Positions 60,801 to 64,000 of a stretch of 64,000 nucleotides of DNA are shown piece after piece. The notes beneath the pieces were generated by a model, which worked only from the letters and a program-made list of their open reading frames with translations, was not told where the DNA came from and did no database searches. Origin of the DNA: Ostrinia nubilalis (taxonomy: Eukaryota; Arthropoda; Insecta; Lepidoptera; Crambidae); the NCBI RefSeq assembly GCF_963855985.1, contig NC_087117.1, positions 2,925,001 to 2,989,000 of the forward strand, in the 5' to 3' direction. The first letter of the stretch is position 1, and each line of letters opens with the position of its first letter. A program made the position numbers and the translations under genes.

Positions 60801-63110
60801 ACAAAATGTATTTTTACCCATTTACCTAACACCCTGTATAGAAATAAAATACTATAATTAGCTTCATTAGAATATAGAGATAGGCTATTCTTTGATACTA
60901 ATTCTATTCATATTTATTTACAGCGGCGATGGAGAGTATAATAGGCTTGCTAGGTCCTCCAGAGAGTCCTCTATTCGCGTCAGAAGACGCCAAGAAGACT
61001 CTCATAGGACTAGCAAGAGACTTGCGCGGACTGGCGTTCGCGTTTAACACAAAAACCACTTACATGATGTTGTTTGATTGGATGTGAGTATGCAATATGA
61101 TTATCTATACTAATATTATAAAGCGCTAATCTCAGGAACTACTGGTCTGATTTGAAAAACTCTTTTTGTGTTGGATAGAACATTTATCGAGGAAGGCCAA
61201 CAGCTAATAGGGGCGGGGCAGTAAAGAAAAATGTTGCAAAAATGGGAAATATCATTCAAACTACGTATACTTTCATGCGAAAGAAGTCGCGGGCTCATCT
61301 AGTTCCTCTATTAGTTCTGTATTTTTAAGTTGACCGACTGTAAGGGGTTCCCTACGTTTTATCGAAAGTCGTTTCATCGAAGGTCGTTTCATCGAAGCCG
61401 TTTCATCGATTGGTCATAATCTCGAACGTACGAAATATCGAATGCCGTATCATCGAATGGTCACATTATCGAATGGTCGAATCATCGAATGTCTTAGGCT
61501 GAGTTGCACCACCTAATTTTAACCGTAACTTTGACGATAACCGGTGGTTTTTGTATGGAATTTGACTCATTTTTGACGTTTGTAAAGTTAAAGTAAGATG
61601 GTGCAACCCAGCCTTAGTGTCGAAAGGTTGTTTATTCAAATATGGCAATATGGAAGGTGACGTTAGGCTGACTTGCACCATCTTACTTTAACTGTGACAA
61701 ACGTCAAAAATTTATCAAACTCTATACATAAAACACCGGTTATCGTCATAGATACGGTCAAAGTTAGGTGGTGCAACTCAGCCTAAGTTAGTTTAAACCC
61801 AGATTTTTTCCGTAACATAAAATATCCAACTATCAAGTTTAATGACATGTGGTTAAGTATTAAGTTAAGTATCAAGAAAATGCGTTTTCAAACCAACAAA
61901 ATAGTAAAAGGGCGGTAAAGTGATTTTAATTTATAACGTCAAAGTTGGATTTCGCCGTAATGGATGTTTTTTTTTAATTGAAGGGTACAGGGGCAAAACA
62001 AGGAATATCCCTAAAATTCAAAAGTATATTTTTGATGGCAATATTTTCGATTTCCCGCGTATTTTTATTTGAAATTATAAAAAAAGCGTAAAAACAAGTA
62101 ATAGTCATATGTATTTATATTAGTAGTTTATAATTTTAAGTGAAGTGACACATAAGAATATTTTAAACTATAAAAAATTTAAATGATCATTACGTAACTT
62201 TTTGTTTTTGTGACATTTCTTGTTTTGCCCCTGTACCCTTCAATTTAGCTTGTACTAAGGCACTAAGGTAAAGGCGTGAGTGCATCATACAGCCAGGTCT
62301 GGTGGCCGAACGCTATTGTGTTATTCAATAGCTATTTTCACTTTATATTTTTTTATATCGATGTCATGATTAACTCCCTTACTATTAAAAAGTTACACAC
62401 TCAGTGAACAGTAGTTTAAAGTGACATTTCCATATTAAACGTCACTTTAAACAAGTGTTCAGCGAATTACTAACTTTATTAGTAAGTAGGTAACTCTTTA
62501 ATATACAACCTTTCGACGCTAAGATATTCGATGAATCGACCATTCGATAATGTGACCATTCGATGATACGGCATTCGATATTTCGTACGTTCGAGATTAT
62601 GACCAATCGATGAAACGGCTTCGATGAAACGACCTTCGATGAAACGACTTTCGATAAAACGTAGGGAACCCGACTGTAAGATATGCATTTGAATAAAAAA
62701 AAAATAGGATAACAACCGACGCGATAGATTTTTTCAAGTTATTAAAAATTTAGGTATCTCTTAATAAATTGCTAAGAATATTTTTATAACTGCAGTTTTA
62801 ATGCTTATAAGTTGAGACTTAAATCAATAAATGTTATTATTATTAAGTCAGTACTTGTTAATAGTACAATCCTCTATTACAGGCTAGCATTTATGTAAAA
62901 CTGTGATATTAAATTCCAGATACCCAGTGTACATAAAAGTGCTCATCCGGGGAATCGAAGTGTGGTTCGCTGAGCCGGCGCTCACCACGCCCGTACTCAA
63001 ACTAACCGCCGAGCTCGCTCAGAACAGAAATCAGCGCTTACAACTGGACGTTAGCTCGCCGAATGGGATATTGTTATTCCGGGAGCTATCCAACATTATT
63101 TGTGCTTATG
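36897..63110 (+). CDS. XPO7: Exportin-7 (RanBP16), first 17 coding exons; continues beyond the window
   Basis: Exons 36897-36911, 40313-40408, 41352-41470, 42447-42546, 43505-43612, 44479-44609, 45103-45298, 47131-47346, 50655-50801, 52202-52374, 53433-53611, 55986-56134, 57548-57714, 57948-58092, 59282-59432, 60924-61083 and 62920-63110. All introns are GT-AG and phases join without a stop to about 814 codons; the vertebrate protein is near 1090, so the last quarter lies to the right. Diagnostic segments: [100 protein letters not shown] and [20 protein letters not shown]. It belongs to the importin-beta/CRM1 karyopherins: an importin-N-like start, then HEAT repeats, binding RanGTP to carry cargo through the nuclear pore. 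Oddity: at least eight exons are followed by partial copies of themselves that carry a donor site but no acceptor, listed separately. Introns are packed with MITEs and RTE tails. Confidence 0.95.
38099..38273. mobile_element. MITE family M1 with TTA target duplication
   Basis: Ends GACTAGGCGCAGACCATCGA and TCGATGGTCTGCACCTAGGC, TTA on both sides. XPO7 intron 1. Confidence 0.85.
38880..39014. mobile_element. Short relative of the TIR element at 16124
   Basis: It carries GACCGGCACGGGAGG and, inverted, CTCGTGCCACTTCCATACCT followed by CAGGCACTGAGTTAGGCGAC, matching the arms of 16124-16895. XPO7 intron 1. Confidence 0.55.
39063..39243. mobile_element. MITE family M1 with TAA target duplication
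   Basis: Near-perfect ends GAGTAGGCGCACACCGTTGA and TCAACGGTGTGCGCCTACTC, flanked by TAA at 39060-39062 and 39244-39246. XPO7 intron 1. Confidence 0.88.
39539..39725 (+). repeat. LINE 3' tail
   Basis: GTGGTGACTGAGTTTGTTGC..CTCAGCACTTGCCAAATGTT.. ending in GATTTTGATTTTGA. The same family lies in reverse at 63584-64000. Confidence 0.65.
39952..40267. mobile_element. MITE family M1 carrying a nested MITE
   Basis: Ends GCCTAGACGCAGACCATCGA and GCGGTCTGCGCCTAGGC with TAA on both sides (39949-39951, 40268-40270). Its right arm is interrupted by the MITE at 40076-40241. Confidence 0.85.
40076..40241. mobile_element. 166-bp MITE (family M4) inside M1
   Basis: Ends GGCTGGTTTTAGAGTCGCGC and the inverse ..AGCGTGACTCTAAAACCAGCC, with TAA at 40073-40075 and 40242-40244. 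Internal TCAGCGCTGAC palindromes. Confidence 0.88.
40860..41010 (-). repeat. SINE/LINE-type repeat fragment
   Basis: GGGAGCTCGCTTCCACCTTC.. GGATCATCACTTACCATCAG GTGAGA is the reverse of the sequence at 58190-58240 and resembles 51045-51090. Confidence 0.55.
41118..41287. mobile_element. MITE family M1 with TTA target duplication
   Basis: Ends GAGTAGGCGCACACCGTTGA and TCAACGGTGTGCGCGTACTC, TTA on both sides. XPO7 intron 2, 64 bp before exon 3. Confidence 0.87.
41361..41850 (+). repeat. 160-bp tandem triplication of XPO7 exon 3 plus donor
   Basis: Units at 41361-41520, 41521-41680 and 41681-41840, with a stub after. Each unit is the last 110 bp of exon 3 (from GACACCCTGAGC), the donor GTAAGACTGC and 40 bp of intron. 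Copy 2 is identical to the exon over 110 bp; copy 3 has one change (AAA to GAA, Lys to Glu). The copies lack the TTCTTCTAG acceptor. A chance CTGTCAG precedes each unit, but using it would shift the frame. Confidence 0.95.
42007..42205. mobile_element. MITE family M5, copy 1
   Basis: Ends AGTCTGGTCTGTGAGCACGT and ACGTGCTCACAGACCGGGCT; next to them AATTTTGTCCAATGACCCCA is inverted too. XPO7 intron 3. Confidence 0.85.
42611..42802. mobile_element. MITE family M5, copy 2
   Basis: Ends AGCCCGGTCCGTGAGCACGT and ACGTGCTCACGGACCAGACT. XPO7 intron 4, about 65 bp after exon 4. Confidence 0.85.
42832..42960. mobile_element. Small MITE
   Basis: TTAAGTTTTATCACCACGTA and TACGTGGTAATAGAACTTAA are inverted ends around about 90 bp. 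XPO7 intron 4. Confidence 0.7.
43773..43994. mobile_element. MITE family M5, copy 3
   Basis: Ends AGTCTGGTCTGCAAGAACGT and TTCGTGCTCACAGACCAGGC, with the same CAATGACCCCAAGCT inner arm. XPO7 intron 5. Confidence 0.85.
44184..44299. mobile_element. MITE with TTA target duplication
   Basis: Ends GGGCCGATTCGACCAAAC and GTTTGGTCGAATTCACCC, TTA at 44181-44183 and 44300-44302. XPO7 intron 5. Confidence 0.8.
45299..45755 (+). repeat. Minisatellite and partial copy of XPO7 exon 7
   Basis: From 45299 to about 45445 a 29-30 bp unit (GTTAGTTCCACGATCTGTGC plus ACTGTTCAG) repeats five times; it contains the last bases of exon 7 (CTGTGCACTGTCCAG) and its GTTAGT donor. At about 45486-45604 the last 119 bp of the exon recur with two changes, both synonymous (CGA/CGT, GAC/GAT), again followed by GTTAGT. 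A further CCTGTGCACTGTCCAGGTTA sits at 45731. Confidence 0.92.
45760..45895 (-). repeat. RTE LINE 3' tail, reverse
   Basis: (ATCATC)n, then CAGGACGTCCACTGCTGAAT.. and GCGGCCTGCATCCAGCGCCT, the reverse of the tail at 10412. XPO7 intron 7. Confidence 0.75.
46047..46454. mobile_element. TIR element with CCGACTTCAAA ends
   Basis: AACCGACTTCAAA at the left and TTTGAAGTCGGTTT at the right, enclosing repeated GGGTGGAAAATTGGGGATGA blocks. XPO7 intron 7. Confidence 0.75.
46758..47110. mobile_element. MITE abutting XPO7 exon 8
   Basis: Ends TGAGGGTTTTCGCGAATGAA and TTCATTCGCGAAAACCCTCA. The right end is only 20 bp before exon 8. The interior has another inverted pair (ACTGAACTGTCC/ GGACAGTTCAG). Confidence 0.82.
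47400..47800 (+). repeat. Minisatellite of RTE-derived units, XPO7 intron 8
   Basis: About seven units of 50-60 bp based on GGTGGACAGACGACCTCCT..AGCGCAGCGT..GACGTCCACC. The motif corresponds to the RWTDDL region of the RTE tail. Confidence 0.8.
47803..47859 (+). pseudogene. Partial copy of XPO7 exon 8 with acceptor-like and donor-like ends
   Basis: 57 bp matching the last 57 bp of exon 8 ([20 protein letters not shown]). Four changes: one at the first codon (GCC/GTC) and three synonymous (CTC/CTG, ACG/ACA, CAG/CAA). It is preceded by GACTTCCTAG and followed by GTATGA, and both edges are in phase 0. It could therefore be read as a 19-codon cassette exon, or be a relic. Confidence 0.85.
48040..48192 (+). 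repeat. RTE LINE 3' tail
   Basis: GGAAGGCGCTGGATGCAGGC..TTCAGCAGTGGACGTCCTGT..ATGATGATGAT. XPO7 intron 8. Confidence 0.75.
48201..49491 (-). pseudogene. Degenerate mariner-family element
   Basis: Inverted ends share GGCACTATTTAAGTTGTGAGCC-like sequence (ACTATTTAAGTTGTGAGCCT at 48210 and the reverse at 49487), and the right end abuts TA. Minus-strand remnants read [20 protein letters not shown].. and [14 protein letters not shown] (49109-48927), then further on [10 protein letters not shown] and [20 protein letters not shown] (about 48590-48280), in mariner order, with stops and frame breaks between. No intact transposase. XPO7 intron 8. Confidence 0.8.
49583..50191. mobile_element. TIR repeat with GGGTTCCGTA ends
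   Basis: AGGGTTCCGTAGCCAAATGG at the left, TACGGAACCCT at the right, and a (TCTG)n/(TCCG)n run near the left end. XPO7 intron 8. I see no gene in 50192-50654. Confidence 0.7.
51045..51300 (+). repeat. SINE/LINE mosaic
   Basis: GTGATGATCAATCAGGCGTG..GAGCTTCACCCGGAA matches the head at 58196, and AACAATGTT/AACATTGTTGTTATGGTGACAG matches the middle of that same repeat. A LINE-tail-like piece lies between. XPO7 intron 9. Confidence 0.6.
51619..51774. mobile_element. 156-bp TIR element
   Basis: TACAGGATGTCCCAAAAGTA and TACTTTTTGGGGCACCCTGTA are inverted apart from small differences; GTGTCAA/TTGACAC extend the arms. XPO7 intron 9. Confidence 0.78.
52793..53028. mobile_element. hAT-type MITE with 8-bp target duplication
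   Basis: Starts CAGCGGTTCCCAAACTTATT and ends CCACTTTGGGAAAGACTG; CCGTAGAG is directly repeated at 52785-52792 and 53029-53036. CAGNGGTTCCCAAA ends are typical of hAT. XPO7 intron 10. Confidence 0.9.
53126..53274. mobile_element. Palindromic MITE
   Basis: TGTATATGTCAACGTGAAAT and the inverse ATTTTACGGTGACATATACA, with inner TCTGTCAG/CTGACGGA arms. Same family as the inner palindrome of 14556-14872. XPO7 intron 10. Confidence 0.75.
53810..53956 (+). repeat. G-rich minisatellite, block 1
   Basis: Units of CTGACGTCATGTTAG or CTGACGTGTCTTGTTAG followed by 6-14 Gs. Two TGACGTCA octamers. It lies between exon 11 and its copy. Confidence 0.85.
53957..54135 (+). pseudogene. Near-complete copy of XPO7 exon 11 without acceptor
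   Basis: About 178 bp match exon 11 with a single synonymous change (CTG/TTG). The preceding sequence GGGGGGCTGACTTAAT has no splice acceptor. The copy ends CTTGCAG G followed by GTAGGC, a weakened donor compared with the native GTAAGT. Confidence 0.93.
54136..54720 (+). repeat. Hybrid array of RTE tail fused to the exon 11 3' end
   Basis: Repeated blocks read GGTGGACCGACGACC..GGCGCTGGATGCAGGCCGCT (RTE) continuing directly into CAACCCGCAGGAGATACT..CTTGCAGGG (last codons of exon 11 and donor), then TATTCAGGCG. The join lies at shared CAACC. A related stretch is at 55158-55400. Confidence 0.85.
54745..55157 (+). repeat. G-rich minisatellite, block 2
   Basis: About 17 units of roughly 24 bp, alternating CTGACGTGTCTTGTTAGGGG and CTGACGTCATGTTAGTGGGG types, with runs of 7 Gs. 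Seven TGACGTCA (CRE-like) octamers. Long G runs could form quadruplexes. XPO7 intron 11. Confidence 0.9.
55158..55400 (+). repeat. Second hybrid RTE / exon 11-end array
   Basis: GGCGCTGGATGCAGGCCG joined to AGGAGATACTGGTCTTGCAG and GGTAGGCTTATATTCAGGCG, followed by another partial unit. Confidence 0.8.
55520..55690 (+). repeat. RTE LINE 3' tail
   Basis: GGACCGACGACCTCATAAGG..GCGCTGGATGCAGGCCGCTA.. ending ATAATGATGATGA. XPO7 intron 11. Confidence 0.75.
55781..55942 (-). repeat. RTE LINE 3' tail, reverse
   Basis: (TCA)n, GGACGTCCACTGCTGAACAT.., GTCGTCGGTCCACCTTGTGG; reverse of the tail at 55520, ending about 43 bp before exon 12. Confidence 0.75.
56403..56511 (+). pseudogene. Partial copy 2 of XPO7 exon 12 with GTAAGT donor
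   Basis: The 109 bp match 56026-56134 with one synonymous change (CTG/TTG); donor GTAAGTTTC is kept. The upstream edge GGGAGACG replaces the native exon part, and no acceptor is present. Confidence 0.93.
56855..56963 (+). pseudogene. Partial copy 3 of XPO7 exon 12 with GTAAGT donor
   Basis: Same 109-bp segment; one change makes TCG into TAG (a stop in the native frame). The flanking sequence is the same as for copy 2, so copies 2 and 3 came from a 452-bp unit duplication. Confidence 0.93.
57225..57375 (+). repeat. Divergent RTE LINE 3' tail
   Basis: GGCGGACTGACGACTTGGTG..GTCGCAGGAAGCACATGGAT..CTTGGGGGAGACCTTTGTCC. Weak but collinear with the other tails. XPO7 intron 12. Confidence 0.55.
58190..58455 (-). 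repeat. tRNA-derived SINE, reverse
   Basis: On the minus strand it starts with a tRNA-like head (CTCTGTGGTCTAGTGGTGAG and the B box GGTTCGATTCC). On + it ends GAATCGAACCCGGGACCTCG..CCACTAGACCACAGAGGCGG. It lies between exon 14 and its copy. Confidence 0.75.
58462..58600 (+). pseudogene. Near-complete copy of XPO7 exon 14 with a 16-G tract
   Basis: Starts CCTAAAGTAC as in the exon; the codons for GGSEQ are replaced by a run of 16 Gs and ACAG; then ATCATAGCGAAGACCCTG.. to CATCACACG and the donor GTAAGA. Five differences from the exon outside the G tract, all synonymous (TTG/CTG, GAT/GAC twice, GTC/GTG, ACA/ACG). No acceptor. Confidence 0.93.
59484..59564 (+). pseudogene. Partial copy 2 of XPO7 exon 15
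   Basis: 81 bp identical to the last 81 bp of exon 15, followed by GTGAGC. Upstream is one unit of the 31-bp array. Confidence 0.95.
59930..60205 (+). repeat. 31-bp GC-rich minisatellite, XPO7 intron 15
   Basis: About nine near-identical units of GAGCTACCGCGCCTCGCTCG plus GCCACCCGGGC. Related units at 59436-59468 and 60652-60752. Decayed exon 15 ends (TTCATGATGCCCATCACCGG with GTGAGT) precede the blocks at about 59907 and 60632. Confidence 0.93.
60225..60305 (+). pseudogene. Partial copy 3 of XPO7 exon 15
   Basis: The same 81-bp segment with four changes: GGC/AGC (Gly to Ser) and three synonymous (GGA/GGC, GAG/GAA, ATC/ATA). Followed by GTGAGC. Confidence 0.93.
61104..61302 (+). mobile_element. 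Helitron-like element, 21 bp after XPO7 exon 16
   Basis: A|TC at the left (TCTATACTAATATTATAAAG) and CTAG|T at the right, the pattern seen at 13680-13899. XPO7 intron 16. Confidence 0.72.
61497..61613. mobile_element. MITE family M3 inside the left arm of the foldback element
   Basis: GGCTGAGTTGCACCACCTAA..GATGGTGCAACCCAGCC with TTA on both sides. The uninterrupted site (ATCTTAGCGTCGAAAGG, inverse) is visible in the right arm, which proves the insertion. Confidence 0.9.
61666..61783. mobile_element. MITE family M3, second copy in the foldback element
   Basis: GGCTGACTTGCACCATCTTA..GTTAGGTGGTGCAACTCAGCC, opposite orientation to the first copy, TTA/TAA flanks. Confidence 0.82.
61977..62247. 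mobile_element. TIR element in the interior of the foldback element
   Basis: AATTGAAGGGTACAGGGGCA and TGCCCCTGTACCCTTCAATT, with CAAAACAAG/CTTGTTTTG extending the arms. Confidence 0.75.
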
Positions 63111-63312
63111 GTGAGTTACAATCGATTATAATAAGATCAACAGTTGTAGAACAGGGCCCAGTGAGCTACAAACACTCGTAGTATAGGAACCAGTGAGCTA
63201 CAACCACGCGCAGAACAGGTACCAGTGAGCTACCAAAAGTTGTAGAACAGTACAGTAACCAGTGAGCTACAAACAGTGTCAACAGGGGCCAGTGAGGTAC
63301 AAACACTCGTAG

Positions 63313-63400
63313 AATAGAAACCAGCGCTTACAACTGGATGTTAGCTCGCCGAATGGGATATTGTTATTCCGAGAGCTATCCAACATTATTTGTGCATACG
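63313..63400 (+). pseudogene. Partial copy 2 of XPO7 exon 17
   Basis: 88 bp matching 63023-63110 with six differences, all synonymous (AAC/AAT, AAT/AAC, GAC/GAT, CGG/CGA, GCT/GCA, TAT/TAC). Followed by the same GTGAGTTACAATCG intron start. Between the copies are about 31-bp units of the type CCAGTGAGCTACAA..TCGTAGAACAG. Confidence 0.95.
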
Positions 63401-63535
63401 GTGAGTTACAATCGGTTATAATAAGATAAACAGTTGTAGAACAGAACTCAGTGAGCCACAACCAATCGTAGAACAGGTATCAGTGAGCTACCAGCAGTCT
63501 CAGAACAGTAACCAGTGAGCTACAAACACTCGTAG

Positions 63536-63583
63536 AATAGAAACCAGCGCTTACAACTGGACGTTAGCTCGCCGAATGGGATA
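63536..63583 (+). pseudogene. Partial copy 3 of XPO7 exon 17, cut by a LINE
   Basis: 48 bp of the same segment, with AAT and AAC as in copy 2 and GAC as in the native exon, broken at GAATGGGATA by the LINE tail. Confidence 0.88.
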
Positions 63584-64000
63584 AAATCAAAATCAAAATC
63601 AAAAAATATTTATTCAGTTTAGACCACAAGTGGCACTTATGAACGTCAATAGAAAATAATAAAAAAAGAAAAAGGTAGCCCTTATGGGGCACTTTACATG
63701 TCTCCTTATCTTTTGGGCCCTACCAGCGCTTCGAGACAAACATATGGCAAGTGCTGAGAAGAAACGCCGGAACAAACTCAGTCACCACTTATTGCCAGGA
63801 ATTATCTAACGGTAAGAATAGTCAAATTTAAGTACATCAAATATGTGCAGACTGAACTGACCACGCATCCTTGTCATCAATATAGTCTCGAACCTTGTAG
63901 TACCCTTTGGACATAAGGGTATTTTTTATATGTATCTTAAATTTGTTTATTGGCAATTCGACAAGGTTGTGTGGTATTTTGTTAAATATGGTAATACATT
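63584..64000 (-). repeat. LINE 3' end, reverse, runs off the window
   Basis: It starts with (AAATCA)n, and on the minus strand reads CTCAGCACTTGCCATATGTT.., the same family as 39539-39725. The truncated end is outside the window. Confidence 0.7.

Larger units (their letters stand above)
61345..62671. mobile_element. 1.33-kb foldback/Mutator-like element with 9-bp target duplication
   Basis: Ends GGGTTCCCTACGTTTTATCG and CGATAAAACGTAGGGAACCC. The direct repeat GACTGTAAG flanks both (61336-61344, 62672-62680). The arms are about 170 bp of repeating TTTCATCGAA/ATCGAATGGTC motifs and nearly identical. The left arm is interrupted by an M3 MITE (61497-61613). No transposase. A 9-bp duplication with long TIRs suggests Mutator-like mobilisation. 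XPO7 intron 16. Confidence 0.9.

Overview
The window looks like an insect chromosome segment, most likely from a moth or butterfly (Lepidoptera). The evidence is short consensus introns, a cluster of C2H2 zinc-finger exons of the type common in Lepidoptera, tRNA-derived SINEs, LEP1-like Helitrons that insert at A|T, RTE and jockey LINE fragments, and dense TIR elements with TWA target sites. The species assignment is inference; no gene here was compared with a database.

Layout. Positions 1-12330 (+) hold six large zinc-finger exons, A to F. Each of B-F starts at a clean 3' splice site in the same intron phase and ends in a stop codon. The A-B, B-C and C-D gaps are only 140-350 bp, which suggests one locus with alternative terminal exons whose shared 5' exon lies upstream of the window. 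Positions 12330-18230 are repeats only. Positions 18230-31309 (-) hold a five-exon TEX261/SVP26 homologue. Its second intron contains a nested stack: an outer TIR element (8-bp target duplication GTTTTCTT), inside it a complete P element with perfect 26-bp TIRs, an 8-bp target duplication (GTCTCTAG) and an apparently intact 1103-residue THAP-type transposase gene, and inside that several smaller elements. Positions 31842-32568 (-) hold two orphan coding exons with their own poly(A) signal. Positions 32613-36231 (-) encode an unrecognised 1104-residue proline-rich protein with a possible mitochondrial N-terminus. Head to head with it, exportin-7 (XPO7) runs on + from 36897 to beyond the window: 17 exons and about 814 codons are visible.

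The most unusual feature is inside XPO7. At least eight exons (3, 7, 8, 11, 12, 14, 15, 17) are followed, in their downstream intron, by one or more partial copies of the exon's 3' part that include the 5' splice site but not the 3' splice site. Most are embedded in minisatellite arrays. By hand count the copies differ from the native exons by about 21 synonymous and only 4 non-synonymous changes. This means either very unusual donor-anchored duplication with continuing exchange, or haplotype-derived false duplication in the assembly; the sequence alone cannot decide.

The rest is a rich record of small elements: four near-complete and one decayed copy of a TWA-target MITE, of which two carry other MITEs at the same TTA site; a 1.33-kb foldback element with a perfect 9-bp target duplication; hAT, mariner, Tc1-like and Helitron remnants.
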